Source: Microvirga sp. (GTDB taxonomy: Bacteria > Pseudomonadota > Alphaproteobacteria > Rhizobiales > Beijerinckiaceae). From it: 64,000 nt of DNA. Location: NCBI RefSeq assembly GCF_014699075.1, contig NZ_JACXAB010000015.1, positions 1 to 64,000 on the forward strand, read 5' to 3'. The notes beneath the pieces are model-generated. The model did not search any database, had not been told where the DNA came from, and saw only the letters and a program-made list of their open reading frames with translations. Position numbers and translations under genes: made by a program. Positions 38,536 through 48,776 of this stretch are shown here, in pieces (position 1 is the stretch's first letter; each line of letters opens with the position of its first letter).

Positions 38536-39942
38536 TTAGCGGCCCAGCACCGTCGTGAAGGTCCGCCCGCCACGGCTGACGGTGATCTCCCAATAGCCGC
38601 CGTTCCGGTTGATCAGGCGATCCGCGTCACGGGTATTGGCCACACGTTCGCCGTTGATGGCGACGATCTGGTCGCCCTTCTCGAAACCGACGCTCGCGGC
38701 GACGCTGCGCTCCTCCAGTTCGGCCACGACGACACCGTCATCGGCCACATCGATCTGCAGCTCGTCGGCGACCGCCGGCGACATGTTGACGAGAGTCGCA
38801 CCAGTGAATGGCGTCCGTCCGCGGCTGCGCACCGGATCCCGCAGCGGGTTTTCGGGCGGCGGCATGAGCCGCACTTGGATCGTACTCTGCTTTCCGCCGC
38901 GCAGGACGGTCAGAGGCGCTTGCCCTTGTGTTCCCTTGAGGGTGAATCGGTAGCCGAAGGAATCAGGATTATCGACCGGCTGCCCGTCGACCTCCAGGAT
39001 GGCATCGCCCCGCTTAAGCCCGGCTTCGGCCGCCGGCCCCTTGTCATAGACGGCGGTCACCAGAACGCCGGTCGGGCGCTCCAGGCCCAATCCAGTGGCG
39101 ATATCGCCGTCGACGGGCTGGAGGCGCGCTCCGAGCCAGGGCCGCACCACGTTCTTGGCGCCGCCCCTGGCGGAATTGAGCACCACCCGGACCATGCTGG
39201 ACGGCACGGCAAAGCCGATGCCGATGCTGCCGCCGGAGCGCGAATAAATGGCCGTATTGATGCCCACCACCCGGCCGTTCATGTCGATGAGGGCGCCGCC
39301 TGAGTTACCCGGGTTGATAGCCGCATCCGTCTGGATGAAGAACTGGTAGTCGGAGATCCCGACCTGGGTTCGTGCCAAGGCCGAGACGATGCCCTGCGTT
39401 ACCGTCTGGCCCACACCGAAAGGATTGCCGATCGCGAGCACGATGTCGCCCACCTGCAGGGCCTCGGAGTCGCCCAGTTCCACCGCCTGAAGGTTGGTGG
39501 CGTCCTTCAGCTTGAGCACGGCGATATCCGTGCGTGAGTCACGCAGCAGGATATCGGCTTCGAACTCCCGGCGGTCGGCAAGCGCCACCTTCACCTCGGT
39601 CATGTTCTCGATCACGTGGTTGTTCGTGATCACGAGGCCCGAAGCATCGACAATGACCCCCGAGCCGAGGGAGCTCTGGGATCGACCCCGGGGAACGCCA
39701 GGTGCGTTGTCGCCGAAGAAGCGGCGGAAATACTCCTCGATGGCGGCATTCTGCCGGCGATCGTTCCGCTTGGCGTAGACGTTGACCACCGCACCCGCGG
39801 TCTGCCGCACAATGGGCGCGAAGGAGAGCTGGACCTGGGCCTTGCTCTCGGGCACGACCCGTTGCGTCTGGGCCTGAGCTCCGCCTGCTCCGAGAGCGAG
39901 CGCGGCAAAAGTCACAGCAAGGCGAAGCAGCGAGAAGCGCAT
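38536..39942 (-). CDS. Periplasmic Do/DegQ-type serine endoprotease
   Basis: A 468-residue HtrA-family protease. The signal peptide is MRFSLLRLAVTFAALALGAGG with cleavage near AQA. The catalytic His is in ITNNHVIENM, Asp in DSRTDIAVLKL, Ser in NPGNSGGALID. Two PDZ domains follow (about 260-350, with GVLVTAVYDKGPAAEAGLKRGD, and 390-468). It degrades or holds unfolded periplasmic proteins. The ATG at 39942 gives a proper signal peptide; the longer frame adds about 47 unlikely residues. Whether it is DegP or DegQ in role cannot be told from sequence. Confidence 0.92.
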   Translation of the reverse strand: MRFSLLRLAVTFAALALGAGGAQAQTQRVVPESKAQVQLSFAPIVRQTAGAVVNVYAKRNDRRQNAAIEEYFRRFFGDNAPGVPRGRSQSSLGSGVIVDASGLVITNNHVIENMTEVKVALADRREFEADILLRDSRTDIAVLKLKDATNLQAVELGDSEALQVGDIVLAIGNPFGVGQTVTQGIVSALARTQVGISDYQFFIQTDAAINPGNSGGALIDMNGRVVGINTAIYSRSGGSIGIGFAVPSSMVRVVLNSARGGAKNVVRPWLGARLQPVDGDIATGLGLERPTGVLVTAVYDKGPAAEAGLKRGDAILEVDGQPVDNPDSFGYRFTLKGTQGQAPLTVLRGGKQSTIQVRLMPPPENPLRDPVRSRGRTPFTGATLVNMSPAVADELQIDVADDGVVVAELEERSVAASVGFEKGDQIVAINGERVANTRDADRLINRNGGYWEITVSRGGRTFTTVLGR

Positions 39943-40040
39943 GGCCAGGAATCCCTCATTCAGCGATGCCCTTCGATAGAACGCCGGGCGCGAAAGTCCA
40001 AGCTCCACCGGGCACCTGGGGACACAGGCGCGCAAACAAA

Positions 40041-40064
40041 AAGGGCGGCTCGAAAGCCGCCCTT
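40041..40064 (-). terminator. Rho-independent terminator of the ribosomal/alpha operon
   Basis: AAGGGCGGCT (40041-40050), loop of four, and AGCCGCCCTT (40055-40064) form a perfect 10-bp stem. On the minus strand a run of T residues follows (TTTTTG). It lies 22 bases after the rplQ stop and before the Do-type protease gene. Confidence 0.85.
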
Positions 40065-40086
40065 GATAGATCGCCTGCACCAAGAG

Positions 40087-40509
40087 TTACTCGGCGGCCT
40101 CGATGATCTCTTCCTTCATGGTCGGGCCCGAATCCTGGCCGCGCGCATCCACGTCGCGGTCTACGAACTCGATCACGGCCAGCGGGGCGTTGTCGCCGTA
40201 GCGGAAGCCGGCCTTTAGGACGCGGGTGTAGCCGCCGTTGCGGTCGCCGTAGCGCTTGCCGAGCACGTCGAAGAGCTTCTTGACCATGGTTTCGTCGCGC
40301 AGCTTCGACATGGCGAGGCGGCGGGCATGCATGTCACCGCGCTTGCCGAGGGTGATCAGCTTCTCCACGACCGGACGCAGGTCCTTGGCCTTCGGGAGCG
40401 TCGTGACGATCTGCTCGTGCTTGATCAGGGCAGCCGCCATATTGGCGAACATGGCCTTGCGGTGTTCGGTCGTGCGGTTGAAGCGACGACCACGGAATCC
40501 GTGACGCAT
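40087..40509 (-). CDS. rplQ: 50S ribosomal protein L17
   Basis: 140 residues; [20 protein letters not shown] and [25 protein letters not shown] are the family hallmarks. L17 binds 23S rRNA near the exit of the large subunit. A C-terminal tail ([21 protein letters not shown]) is typical of alphaproteobacteria. It is the last gene of the alpha operon and is followed by a strong terminator. Confidence 0.97.
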   Translation of the reverse strand: MRHGFRGRRFNRTTEHRKAMFANMAAALIKHEQIVTTLPKAKDLRPVVEKLITLGKRGDMHARRLAMSKLRDETMVKKLFDVLGKRYGDRNGGYTRVLKAGFRYGDNAPLAVIEFVDRDVDARGQDSGPTMKEEIIEAAE

Positions 40510-40593
40510 TGGCTTTCTCCTTGGTTTTCCGGCCGCCGTGCCAAGGGACGGACCGTCTCTCTTTTGATCCGCCGGTTTCCGACGGGGTTGTAT

Positions 40594-40627
40594 CGAAGCC
40601 GCCCATCACGAATGAGGAGCGGCTTCG
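40594..40627 (-). repeat. Intercistronic hairpin rpoA-rplQ
   Basis: CGAAGCCGC (40594-40602) pairs with GCGGCTTCG (40619-40627), a 9-bp stem with a 16-base loop just after the rpoA stop. No T-run follows, so it is more likely an RNA-processing or partial-termination element than a full terminator. Confidence 0.5.
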
Positions 40628-40633
40628 GGATTC

Positions 40634-41656
40634 TTAGTAGTGCTCTTCGAAGCGCTTCGCGAGATCTTCGATGTTCTCCGGCGGCCAGCCCGGCACGTCC
40701 ATGCCCAGGTGCAGGCCCATGCCGGCCAGAACTTCCTTGATCTCGTTGAGCGACTTGCGGCCGAAGTTCGGGGTGCGGAGCATTTCCGCCTCGGACTTCT
40801 GGATCAGGTCGCCAATGTAGACGATGTTGTCGTTCTTCAGGCAGTTTGCCGAACGGACCGACAGTTCGAGCTCGTCCACCTTCTTGAGGAGCGCCGGGTT
40901 GAAAGGCAGCTGCGGCGCAGCGGCGGCAGCCTCTTCCTTGCGGGGCTCTTCGAAGTTGACGAAGACCTGGAGCTGGTCCTGCAGAATGCGGGCGGCATAG
41001 GCCACGGCATCCTCAGGCGTCACAGCGCCGTTGGTCTCCACCGTCATGATCAGCTTGTCGTAGTCGAGGATCTGGCCCTCACGGGTGTTCTCGATACGAT
41101 AGGAGACCTTCTTCACCGGGCTGTAGAGCGAGTCGACCGGGATCAGGCCAATCGGCGCGTCCTCGGTGCGGTTGCGCTCGGCGGGAACGTAGCCCTTGCC
41201 GGTGTCGACCGTGAACTCCATGCGGATCTCGGCGCCCTCGTCGAGGGTGCAGAGCACGAGCTCGGGGTTCAGGATCTGCACATCGCCGACCGTGTTGATG
41301 TCGCCAGCCGTCACGGCGCCAGGGCCGGTCTTGCGGAGCGTCATGCGCTTGGCGCCTTCGCTCTGCATCTTGATGGCGATCGTCTTCACGTTGAGGACGA
41401 TGTCCGTCACGTCCTCGCGGACACCCGGAATGGACGAGAACTCGTGCAGCACGCCGTCGATATGGACGGCCGTCACGGCGGCGCCCTGGAGGGACGACAG
41501 CAGGACACGGCGCAGGGAGTTTCCGAGCGTCGTGCCGAAGCCACGCTCGAGCGGCTCCGCAACAACCGTCGCAATACGCTTCGGATCGTCGCCTGGGGAG
41601 ACTTCGAGCTTGTTCGGCTTAATCAGCTCTTGCCAGTTCTTTTGGATCACAACCAC
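40634..41656 (-). CDS. rpoA: RNA polymerase alpha subunit
   Basis: 340 residues. The N-terminal assembly domain (about 1-235) starts with the motifs [19 protein letters not shown]. The C-terminal domain (about 255-325) includes [23 protein letters not shown] with the DNA-contact Arg of the 265-helix. A flexible linker rich in Ala/Glu lies between ([12 protein letters not shown]). It sits in the standard rpsM-rpsK-rpoA-rplQ order. Confidence 0.98.
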   Translation of the reverse strand: MVVIQKNWQELIKPNKLEVSPGDDPKRIATVVAEPLERGFGTTLGNSLRRVLLSSLQGAAVTAVHIDGVLHEFSSIPGVREDVTDIVLNVKTIAIKMQSEGAKRMTLRKTGPGAVTAGDINTVGDVQILNPELVLCTLDEGAEIRMEFTVDTGKGYVPAERNRTEDAPIGLIPVDSLYSPVKKVSYRIENTREGQILDYDKLIMTVETNGAVTPEDAVAYAARILQDQLQVFVNFEEPRKEEAAAAAPQLPFNPALLKKVDELELSVRSANCLKNDNIVYIGDLIQKSEAEMLRTPNFGRKSLNEIKEVLAGMGLHLGMDVPGWPPENIEDLAKRFEEHY

Positions 41657-41713
41657 ACCTCTCGAGGTACGGCTTGAAGGGAAGGCCTCGGGGCCAGCCC
41701 TTGAAACCGGAAC

Positions 41714-41736
41714 GCGCGTGGGGGTGCCCCACGCGC
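41714..41736 (-). repeat. Intercistronic hairpin rpsK-rpoA
   Basis: GCGCGTGGGG (41714-41723) pairs perfectly with CCCCACGCGC (41727-41736) around a three-base loop. There is no T-run, so it is probably not a full terminator; it lies between rpsK and rpoA. Confidence 0.5.
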
Positions 41737-41745
41737 AGGATAACC

Positions 41746-42135
41746 TTAGACGCGGCGACGCTTGCGCGGGCGGCAGCCATTGTGCGGGATCGGCGTCACG
41801 TCACGGATCGAGGTGACGGTAAAACCGGCCGACTGAAGGGCGCGCAGGGCGGACTCGCGGCCGGAGCCGGGACCCGACACCTCGACCTCAAGGGTGCGCA
41901 TGCCGTGCTCGGAAGCCTTGCGGGCAGCGTCTTCAGCGGCGATCTGAGCCGCATAAGGGGTCGACTTACGCGAACCCTTGAAACCCATCGCGCCGGCCGA
42001 GGACCACGAGATCGTGTTGCCCTGGGCGTCGGTGATGGTGATCATGGTGTTGTTGAACGAGGCGTTCACATGCGCCACGCCGGAAACGATGTTCTTGCGT
42101 TCGCGGCGGCGGACGCGGGTAGCTTCTTTAGCCAT
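41746..42135 (-). CDS. rpsK: 30S ribosomal protein S11
   Basis: 129 residues; [42 protein letters not shown] and [18 protein letters not shown] are clear family blocks. S11 lines the mRNA exit region of the small subunit platform. Part of the alpha operon. Confidence 0.98.
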   Translation of the reverse strand: MAKEATRVRRRERKNIVSGVAHVNASFNNTMITITDAQGNTISWSSAGAMGFKGSRKSTPYAAQIAAEDAARKASEHGMRTLEVEVSGPGSGRESALRALQSAGFTVTSIRDVTPIPHNGCRPRKRRRV

Positions 42136-42184
42136 TCCAAAGATCCTTCAAGCGCGCCCGTCATGCCAGGCGCTCGGGAGAAAG

Positions 42185-42205
42185 GGCCACCCGCCAGGGG
42201 TGGCC
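42185..42205 (-). repeat. Intercistronic hairpin rpsM-rpsK
   Basis: GGCCACCC (42185-42192) pairs with GGGTGGCC (42198-42205) around a five-base loop, between the rpsM stop and the rpsK start. A structured RNA element in the alpha operon; function not known. Confidence 0.5.
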
Positions 42206-42213
42206 GCAAAACC

Positions 42214-42582
42214 TTACTTCTTCTTGCCGGCGATCGGCTTCGACTTGCCCTTGCGGGTGCGGGCATTCGTGTGCGTGCGCTGGCCGCGGACCGGCAGGCT
42301 GCGTCGGTGGCGCAGGCCACGGTAGGCAGCGAGGTCCATCAGGCGCTTGATGTTCATGGACACTTCGCGGCGCAGGTCGCCCTCGACGATGTAGTCGCGG
42401 TCGATGGTCTCGCGGATGGCCAGAACCTCGGCGTCGGTCAGCTGGTTCACGCGGCGCTCGGCCGGGATGTTGACCTTCTCGACGATCTCCTGGGCCTTTT
42501 TGGGCCCAATGCCGTGGATGTACTGAAGCGCGATTACAACGCGCTTGGCAGTCGGGATGTTGACGCCTGCTATACGGGCCAT
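42214..42582 (-). CDS. rpsM: 30S ribosomal protein S13
   Basis: 122 residues, normal size. [26 protein letters not shown] and [20 protein letters not shown] are conserved; the basic tail ends [11 protein letters not shown]13 contacts the small-subunit head and P-site tRNA. It opens the alpha operon, after a gap of about 200 bases behind adk, so its own promoter is likely there. Confidence 0.98.
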   Translation of the reverse strand: MARIAGVNIPTAKRVVIALQYIHGIGPKKAQEIVEKVNIPAERRVNQLTDAEVLAIRETIDRDYIVEGDLRREVSMNIKRLMDLAAYRGLRHRRSLPVRGQRTHTNARTRKGKSKPIAGKKK

Positions 42583-42780
42583 CGTCCGTCTCCATATAAG
42601 AAGCAAAAGCTTCGGGTTATGATTATCGCGCGTCCGGTGGAGGCCGGCCCCTGCGCGGGTTCCTTATGCGAAAAACACAACAATCCAGAGCGGCCTCTCA
42701 TGAAGCCCTCTGGATATGCAGGTTCTTGTGCAAGAGCTTGCCCCTAACGGAAATTAACCCGTCCGTCAAGCCCCTGCCCT

Positions 42781-43362
42781 TCAGCGGCCGAGGATTTCCC
42801 TGATCGCCTGGGTCACATCGTCGATGGGTTTCATGCCATCGACGGTCTTCAGCATGCCCGTACGCTCGTAGTAGGCCGAGAGCGGAGCCGTCTGATTTCT
42901 GTAGGCGTCAAGCCGGGTCTTGAAGACCTCCGGGTTGTCATCCTTACGGACAGGTTCACCACGGGCCTCGGTTTCCTTGGCCCGCTTGACGATCCGCTCA
43001 ACCAGTTCAGTCTCGTTGACCTTGAACTCGATGACAGCGTCGAGCTTCAGGCCCTTGTCCGCCAACATCCGGTCGAAAGCCTCGGCCTGGGCAACAGTCC
43101 TGGGAAAGCCGTCGAGGATGAAGCCGGTCTTGGCGTCATGCTCCTCGATCCGATCGGCGATGATGCCGACGACAATGTCGTCAGACACCAACTCACCCCG
43201 GTCCATGACGGCCTTGGCCTTGAGGCCGACCGGCGTGCCGGCCGCCACGGCTGCGCGGAGCATATCGCCCGTCGAAAGCTGGGGAATCCCCAGCCTCTCG
43301 ACCAGACGTACAGCCTGAGTGCCTTTACCGGCCCCCGGCGGCCCCAGCAGGATGATCCTCAT
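42781..43362 (-). CDS. adk: Adenylate kinase
   Basis: 193 residues. The P-loop is [11 protein letters not shown], the AMP region [18 protein letters not shown], and [14 protein letters not shown] is the core motif. The LID is short and lacks zinc cysteines, the short form usual in this group. It balances ATP, ADP and AMP. It lies after secY, its common place at the end of the spc operon. Confidence 0.97.
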   Translation of the reverse strand: MRIILLGPPGAGKGTQAVRLVERLGIPQLSTGDMLRAAVAAGTPVGLKAKAVMDRGELVSDDIVVGIIADRIEEHDAKTGFILDGFPRTVAQAEAFDRMLADKGLKLDAVIEFKVNETELVERIVKRAKETEARGEPVRKDDNPEVFKTRLDAYRNQTAPLSAYYERTGMLKTVDGMKPIDDVTQAIREILGR

Positions 43363-43390
43363 CGACGCCCCCCTGACTTCGTCGAGAATG

Positions 43391-43406
43391 CTCGCCTTCG
43401 GGCGAG
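43391..43406 (-). repeat. Intercistronic hairpin secY-adk
   Basis: CTCGCC (43391-43396) pairs with GGCGAG (43401-43406) around a TTCG/CGAA four-base loop, between the secY stop and adk start. Confidence 0.4.
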
Positions 43407-43416
43407 ATATCTGTTG

Positions 43417-44754
43417 TTAGCGTCTGCGTGCACCCTTGAGCTTCGCCTTCTTGACGAGGCCCTCATACTGGTGGGCGAGCAGGTGACCGTGCACCTGAGC
43501 AACCGTGTCCATGGTAACAGACACGACGATCAGAAGCGAAGTCCCGCCAAAGTAGAATGGCAAAGCCGCATAAGACACCAGCAGTTCGGGAATAAGGCAG
43601 ATGATCACCAGGTAAATCGCACCGAGCACCGTGATGCGGGTCAGAACCTGGTCGATGAAGTCCGCTGTCCGCTCACCAGGACGGATGCCAGGAATGAAGC
43701 CGCCCTGCTTCTTCAGGTTGTCCGCTGTCTCCGTGGGATTGAAGACGATAGCCGTGTAGAAGAACGCGAAGAACACGATCAGGGCCGCATACAGGAACAT
43801 GTAGGCAGGACGTCCGTGGGCGAGATAGGCTGTTAGCGTGGCAATGAACCCCGTCCCGTCCGCGTTGCTCTGGAAGCTGGCAATGGTCGCCGGCAGCAGC
43901 AGAAGCGAGGAGGCGAAGATCGGCGGGATCACGCCCGAGGTGTTCAGCTTGAGCGGCAGGAACGAGGTCTGGCCCTCGTACATGCGGTTGCCGACCTGAC
44001 GCTTCGGATAGTTGATGAGGAGGCGGCGCTGGGCGCGCTCCATGAACACCACGAAGTAGATGATGGCGACAGCCATCACGATCACGCCGATGATCAGGCC
44101 CGTGGAGATAGCCCCCTGACGGCCGAGCTCGAGGGTACCGGCGATCGCCGATGGGAGATTGGCCACGATACCGGCGAAGATGATCAGCGACGTGCCGTTG
44201 CCGATGCCGCGGGACGTGATCTGCTCGCCCAGCCACATGAGGAACATGGTGCCGCCCGTCAGGGTGATCACGGACGAGATCAGGAAGAACGGACCGGGTG
44301 CATCCACGATCGTGCCGGAGCTTTGCAGGCCCACGGCAATGCCCCACGACTGGAACACAGCCAGCATCACCGTGAGATAGCGGGTGTACTGGTTCAGGAT
44401 CTTGCGGCCGGCCTCCCCTTCCTTCTTGAGCGCTTCAAGAGAAGGAAGAACGGAGGTCAGGAGCTGAACAATGATCGAGGCTGAAATGTACGGCATGATG
44501 TTCAGGGCGAAGATCGCCATGCGCTCCACGGCGCCGCCCGAGAACATGTTGAAGAGGCCAAGCACGCCGCCGCTGGCGTTCTGGAAGCTCTGCGCCAGGG
44601 CTTCCGGGTTGATGCCGGGCAGCGGGATGTAGGTGCCGAGACGATAGACGATCAGGGCGCCCAAGGTGAACCAGATGCGCTTCTTCAGCTCATCGGCCTT
44701 GGCAATGGCGCCGAAATTGATATTTGCCGCAAGTTGCTCGGCTGCTGAGGCCAT
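43417..44754 (-). CDS. secY: Protein translocase subunit SecY
   Basis: 445 residues, ten transmembrane helices. It forms the export channel with SecE and SecG. Clear blocks are ELKKRIWFTLGALIVYRLGTYIPLPG (first helix), FNMFSGGAVERMAIFALNIMPYISASI with the plug region, and the cytoplasmic loop AQRRLLINYPKRQVG. The ATG at 44754 (MASAAEQ) is the family start. It lies between rplO and adk. Confidence 0.97.
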   Translation of the reverse strand: MASAAEQLAANINFGAIAKADELKKRIWFTLGALIVYRLGTYIPLPGINPEALAQSFQNASGGVLGLFNMFSGGAVERMAIFALNIMPYISASIIVQLLTSVLPSLEALKKEGEAGRKILNQYTRYLTVMLAVFQSWGIAVGLQSSGTIVDAPGPFFLISSVITLTGGTMFLMWLGEQITSRGIGNGTSLIIFAGIVANLPSAIAGTLELGRQGAISTGLIIGVIVMAVAIIYFVVFMERAQRRLLINYPKRQVGNRMYEGQTSFLPLKLNTSGVIPPIFASSLLLLPATIASFQSNADGTGFIATLTAYLAHGRPAYMFLYAALIVFFAFFYTAIVFNPTETADNLKKQGGFIPGIRPGERTADFIDQVLTRITVLGAIYLVIICLIPELLVSYAALPFYFGGTSLLIVVSVTMDTVAQVHGHLLAHQYEGLVKKAKLKGARRR

Positions 44755-44798
44755 AATGGTGTCCCCGAAATACTTGAACCGTGACAGTATCACGCAAA

Positions 44799-44830
44799 CG
44801 GCGGCCACGCGATCATAACGCGGGCCGCCG
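44799..44830 (-). repeat. Intercistronic hairpin rplO-secY
   Basis: CGGCGGCC (44799-44806) pairs with GGCCGCCG (44823-44830), with an inner CGCG/CGCG pairing and a seven-base loop: a strong structure of about 12 bp, between rplO and secY, with no T-run. Confidence 0.5.
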
Positions 44831-44859
44831 CTTGGATCTTAGTCAATGTGGGCGCTGGC

Positions 44860-45333
44860 TCACGCCTGCGCAACGCCACCCAGCAGGGTGACAGAGCCAC
44901 CAGCCTTCTCGATCGCTTCGACGGCCGACTTCGAGGCGCCGTGGACCTGGAAGGAGAGCTTCGTCTTGAGCTCGCCGACGCCGAGGATCTTCACGCCGTC
45001 GCGCGGCTTGGAGACCACACCGGCAGCCACCAGAGTCTCGACCGTGATGGCAGCGCCCGTGTCGAGCTTGCCGGCTTCGATCGCCTGCTGGATGCGGCCG
45101 ACATTGACCTCGTTGAGGTCAATCTGGTTCGGCTTGTTGAAGCCGCGCTTCGGCAGACGGCGATGCAGAGGCATCTGGCCGCCTTCGAAGCCCTTGATGG
45201 ACACGCCGGTACGGGACTTCTGTCCCTTCACGCCGCGACCACCGGTCTTGCCCTTGCCGGAGCCGATACCACGGCCGACACGCATGCGGTTCTTGGTAGA
45301 ACCTTCGTTGTCACGAATTTCATTAAGTTTCAT
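44860..45333 (-). CDS. rplO: 50S ribosomal protein L15
   Basis: 157 residues; [34 protein letters not shown] is the rRNA-binding glycine/arginine-rich start (only the beginning is needed for identification), with [17 protein letters not shown] following. The ATG at 45333 is preceded by AGGAG. It follows rpmD by ten bases. Confidence 0.97.
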   Translation of the reverse strand: MKLNEIRDNEGSTKNRMRVGRGIGSGKGKTGGRGVKGQKSRTGVSIKGFEGGQMPLHRRLPKRGFNKPNQIDLNEVNVGRIQQAIEAGKLDTGAAITVETLVAAGVVSKPRDGVKILGVGELKTKLSFQVHGASKSAVEAIEKAGGSVTLLGGVAQA

Positions 45334-45343
45334 GACGCTCTCC

Positions 45344-45550
45344 TCACTGCCCGTCGACAACGCGCACGAGGTGCTTGACCTTTTCGATCATACCGCGAAT
45401 TGCCGGCGTGTCTTCCAAGGTCGAAGTACGGTGAAGCTTGTTGAGCTTGAGGCCGATCAGCGTCTGGCGCTGCTTGGACTCGCGGCGGATCGGCGAACCG
45501 ATCTGCTCAACGGTGACGGTGGATGCTGCAGCAGCAGGCCTCTGTGCCAT
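45344..45550 (-). CDS. rpmD: 50S ribosomal protein L30
   Basis: 68 residues; [20 protein letters not shown] and [20 protein letters not shown] are typical of bacterial L30. It lies between rpsE and rplO as in other spc operons. Confidence 0.96.
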   Translation of the reverse strand: MAQRPAAAASTVTVEQIGSPIRRESKQRQTLIGLKLNKLHRTSTLEDTPAIRGMIEKVKHLVRVVDGQ

Positions 45551-45564
45551 GGTTACAGCCTTCC

Positions 45565-46146
45565 TTACGCTTCAGCGCCAGCGGCTTCGCTGACATCAGC
45601 ATCGCGGCGGCGAGCCTGCAGCGTCGAGACCTTCAGGCCACGGCGAGCGGCGACCGAACGCGGGCTATCCTCGTTCTTGAGCGCATCGAAGGTTGCGCGG
45701 ACGAGATTGTACGGGTTCGACGAGCCGAGCGACTTGGCAACCACGTCCTGCATGCCCACCACCTCGAAGACGGCGCGCATTGGGCCGCCGGCGATGATGC
45801 CGGTACCCTGGGGAGCAGCACGGAGCACAACCTTGCCGGCGCCGTGGCGGCCGTTCACGTCGTGATGCAGGGTGCGGCCTTCGCGAAGGGCAACGCGGAT
45901 CATGGAGCGCTTGGCAGCGTCCGTGGCCTTGCGGATGGCTTCCGGCACTTCACGGGCCTTGCCGTGACCGAAGCCGACGCGGCCCTTCTGGTCGCCGACG
46001 ACGACGAGAGCAGCAAAGCCGAACCGACGGCCGCCCTTCACCACCTTGGCGACGCGGTTGATGTGGACCAGGCGGTCCACGAATTCGCTGTCGCGCTCTT
46101 CGCGATCAGCACGTTCTCTTGGTTCTCTAGCCATGAGACCTCTCAC
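45565..46146 (-). CDS. rpsE: 30S ribosomal protein S5
   Basis: 193 residues. The first domain is [21 protein letters not shown] and the second has [23 protein letters not shown] with [18 protein letters not shown]5 supports accuracy at the decoding site. The C-terminal tail is longer than in E. coli, as is usual in alphaproteobacteria. Confidence 0.98.
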   Translation of the reverse strand: MRGLMAREPRERADREERDSEFVDRLVHINRVAKVVKGGRRFGFAALVVVGDQKGRVGFGHGKAREVPEAIRKATDAAKRSMIRVALREGRTLHHDVNGRHGAGKVVLRAAPQGTGIIAGGPMRAVFEVVGMQDVVAKSLGSSNPYNLVRATFDALKNEDSPRSVAARRGLKVSTLQARRRDADVSEAAGAEA

Positions 46147-46150
46147 TTGC

Positions 46151-46167
46151 GCGGGCGGCGGGCCCGC
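46151..46167 (-). repeat. Intercistronic hairpin rplR-rpsE
   Basis: GCGGGC (46151-46156) pairs with GCCCGC (46162-46167) around five bases, directly before the rpsE start on the minus strand. Confidence 0.4.
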
Positions 46168-46198
46168 TCGCTAAGGGTTGCTTGGATTAAACCCGCCG

Positions 46199-46561
46199 TT
46201 AGAAATCCAGACCGCCTTCACGGGCAGCGTCAGCCAGGGCCTTGACGCGACCGTGATAGAGGTAGCCCGAGCGGTCGAAAATGACCTGCTTGACGCCGGC
46301 CGCAACCGCGCGCTCAGCGACGAGCTTGCCCACTTCCTTCGCCGCATCGACAGTGGCGCCGGTCTTGAGCTTGCCCTTCAGGTCAGTCTCGAGGGTCGAA
46401 GCCGCAGCGACCGTATGGCCGCGCACGTCGTCGATGATCTGGGCATAGATCTGCTTGGACGAACGGAAGACCGACAAACGCGGACGACCGTTCGCTGCTT
46501 TCTTGATCGCACGGCGCACACGAGCCTTGCGGCGATCTTCAGCGCCTTTCTTCTCAGCCAT
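46199..46561 (-). CDS. rplR: 50S ribosomal protein L18
   Basis: 120 residues; [25 protein letters not shown] and [10 protein letters not shown] are family blocks, ending [24 protein letters not shown]18 binds 5S rRNA. Standard position after rplF. Confidence 0.98.
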   Translation of the reverse strand: MAEKKGAEDRRKARVRRAIKKAANGRPRLSVFRSSKQIYAQIIDDVRGHTVAAASTLETDLKGKLKTGATVDAAKEVGKLVAERAVAAGVKQVIFDRSGYLYHGRVKALADAAREGGLDF

Positions 46562-46573
46562 GATACGTCGTCC

Positions 46574-47107
46574 TTACTTCTTCTTGCCTTCCTTGCGGAA
46601 GATGAACTCGTTGGCATACTTGACGCCCTTGCCCTTGTAGGGCTCCGGACCGCGGTATTCGCGGATCTCGGCGGCAGTCTGACCAACGACCTGCTTGTCG
46701 ATGCCGGCCACAACGACTTCCGTCGGCTTCGGCGTCGTGATCGTCACGCCGGCCGGAATCGCATAGTCGATGTCGTGGCTGTAGCCCAGCGACAGCTTCA
46801 GCACCTTGCCGGCAACGGCGGCCTTGTAGCCGACGCCGTTGATCTCAAGGCGCTTCTCGAAGCCTTTGGACACGCCTTCGACCAGGTTCGCCACCTGGGC
46901 GCGGGACATACCCCACTTCGCACGGGCCGTCTTGGACTCATCGCGCGGGTTCACCGACACGGCGCCGTCCTCGAAAGCAACCAAGACTTCTTCGGGAACG
47001 AGGAACGAGAGTTCGCCCTTCGAGCCCTTAACCTTCACCATCTGACCGTCAACGGTCGCCGTCACACCTGACGGAACCGGAACGGGCTTCTTGCCTACTC
47101 GTGACAT
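46574..47107 (-). CDS. rplF: 50S ribosomal protein L6
   Basis: 177 residues; [21 protein letters not shown] opens it, and the conserved end is [26 protein letters not shown] (abbreviated: PYKGKGVKY). L6 sits near the factor-binding site of the large subunit. Confidence 0.98.
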   Translation of the reverse strand: MSRVGKKPVPVPSGVTATVDGQMVKVKGSKGELSFLVPEEVLVAFEDGAVSVNPRDESKTARAKWGMSRAQVANLVEGVSKGFEKRLEINGVGYKAAVAGKVLKLSLGYSHDIDYAIPAGVTITTPKPTEVVVAGIDKQVVGQTAAEIREYRGPEPYKGKGVKYANEFIFRKEGKKK

Positions 47108-47143
47108 TTTCGAATCCTCGTGGTTCTGTGCGGGTGCTTGGCC

Positions 47144-47539
47144 TTAGAAGACCTTGCAGAGCACTTCGCCGCCCACGTTCTTCTCCCGGGCCTCGTGATC
47201 GGCCATCACGCCCTGGGGCGTCGAGAGAATGGTGATGCCCAGGCCGTCGGCCACGCGAGGCATGGTATCGACGGAGGCATACACGCGGCGGCCGGGCTTG
47301 GAGACGCGCTCGATGGAGCGGATCACCGGCTGGCCGTCATAGTACTTGAGCTCGATCGAGAACTCGGTCCGGCCGTTGCCGAACTCTGTCTGCGAGTAGT
47401 CGCGGATGTAGCCCTCGGACTTGAGAACCTCAAGAACGCGAGCGCGCAGCTTCGAGCCAGGGGTGGAGACGGTACCGCGACGGCGCATCTGCGCGTTGCG
47501 GATACGGGTGAGCATATCGCCCAACGGATCGTTGATCAT
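47144..47539 (-). CDS. rpsH: 30S ribosomal protein S8
   Basis: 131 residues; [17 protein letters not shown] and the end [19 protein letters not shown] are the family signature. S8 binds the central 16S domain; in E. coli it represses the spc operon through an mRNA site near rplE, and whether that holds here cannot be seen. Confidence 0.98.
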   Translation of the reverse strand: MINDPLGDMLTRIRNAQMRRRGTVSTPGSKLRARVLEVLKSEGYIRDYSQTEFGNGRTEFSIELKYYDGQPVIRSIERVSKPGRRVYASVDTMPRVADGLGITILSTPQGVMADHEAREKNVGGEVLCKVF

Positions 47540-47554
47540 ATGATGCCCTCCCCC

Positions 47555-47860
47555 CTACCAGCTGGACTTCACGAGGCCTGGAATCAGGCCCTTGTTGCCG
47601 AGCTCGCGCAGAGCGATACGGGACATGCCGAGCTTGCGGTAGTAAGCGCGGGGACGGCCCGTGATCTCGCAACGGTTGCGGATGCGGGTCGGGCTCGCGT
47701 TGCGCGGCAGCTCGGCCAGCTTGAGGCGCGCCTCGAAGCGCTCCTCCATGGACTTCGACTCGTCGTTGGCGACCGCCAGGAGGCGCTCACGGCGGCCGGC
47801 GAACTTCTTCACCAGCTCACGACGGTGCTTGTTCTTCTCAATAGCGCTTTTCTTAGCCAT
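47555..47860 (-). CDS. rpsN: 30S ribosomal protein S14 (zinc-free type)
   Basis: 101 residues, the long form without the CxxC zinc pairs. [22 protein letters not shown] and [19 protein letters not shown] are conserved. It lies between rplE and rpsH. Confidence 0.98.
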   Translation of the reverse strand: MAKKSAIEKNKHRRELVKKFAGRRERLLAVANDESKSMEERFEARLKLAELPRNASPTRIRNRCEITGRPRAYYRKLGMSRIALRELGNKGLIPGLVKSSW

Positions 47861-47899
47861 GCTTTTATCTCCAGTGTCCGCGTTTGAGGACAGTTATCC

Positions 47900-48466
47900 T
47901 CACTGCCGGAACGGGAAGTTGAAGTGACGCAGCAGGGCGCGGGCTTCGTCGTCAGTCTTCGCCGTAGTGGTGATGATGACGTCCATGCCCCAAACCTGCT
48001 CGACCCTGTCGTAATTGATCTCAGGGAACACCAGGTGCTCCTTGATGCCCATTGCGTAGTTGCCGCGGCCGTCGAACGACTTCGGGTTCAGGCCCCGGAA
48101 GTCGCGGACGCGCGGGAGCGCGATGGTCACGAAGCGATCAAGGAACTCGTACATGCGAGCCTTGCGCAGCGTAACCTTGGCACCGATCGGCATGTTCTCG
48201 CGAACCTTGAACTGCGAGATAGCCTTGCGGGCCTTTGTGATCACCGGCTTCTGGCCGGCGATGAGAGCGAGATCGGCAGCGGCGACCGAAGCCTTCTTCG
48301 AGTCCGCAGTCGACTCGCCAACGCCCATGTTGAGGACGATCTTCTCGATCGCCGGCACTTCCATGGGGTTCTTGTAGCCGAATTCTTCAATCAGCTTCGG
48401 ACGCACCACTTCCTCGTAGTGCTTCTTCATCCGCGGCGTGTAGCCGTCCACCTGAGCCTTAGCCAT
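47900..48466 (-). CDS. rplE: 50S ribosomal protein L5
   Basis: 188 residues; [32 protein letters not shown] and [23 protein letters not shown] are the family blocks. L5 binds 5S rRNA and contacts the P-site tRNA. Its first codons overlap the end of rplX by eight bases. Confidence 0.98.
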   Translation of the reverse strand: MAKAQVDGYTPRMKKHYEEVVRPKLIEEFGYKNPMEVPAIEKIVLNMGVGESTADSKKASVAAADLALIAGQKPVITKARKAISQFKVRENMPIGAKVTLRKARMYEFLDRFVTIALPRVRDFRGLNPKSFDGRGNYAMGIKEHLVFPEINYDRVEQVWGMDVIITTTAKTDDEARALLRHFNFPFRQ

Positions 48467-48776
48467 CGATCAGGTCCCCCGAACGCTTGGCGAAACGGAC
48501 CTTGCGGCCGTCTTCGAGAACTTTGAAACCAACCCGGGTCGGCTTGCCGTCCTTGGGGTCTGCGTAGGCCAGGTTCGACAGGTGGATGGCGGCCTCTTTC
48601 GAGATGATGCCGGCTTCCGAGCTTGCCGTCTGACGCTGGTGGCGCTTCACGACGTTCACGCCACGGACAACCGCGCGTTCTTCCTTCGGGAGCACCTGGA
48701 CAACTTCACCGGTCTTGCCCTTGTCGCGACCGGTCAGGACGACGACCTTGTCGCCCTTCTTGATCTTCGCGGCCAT
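48459..48776 (-). CDS. rplX: 50S ribosomal protein L24
   Basis: 105 residues; a KOW motif [20 protein letters not shown] opens it, then [13 protein letters not shown]24 starts large-subunit assembly. Its ATG shares one base with the rplN stop, and its end overlaps rplE, showing tight coupling. Confidence 0.98.
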   Translation of the reverse strand: MAAKIKKGDKVVVLTGRDKGKTGEVVQVLPKEERAVVRGVNVVKRHQRQTASSEAGIISKEAAIHLSNLAYADPKDGKPTRVGFKVLEDGRKVRFAKRSGDLIDG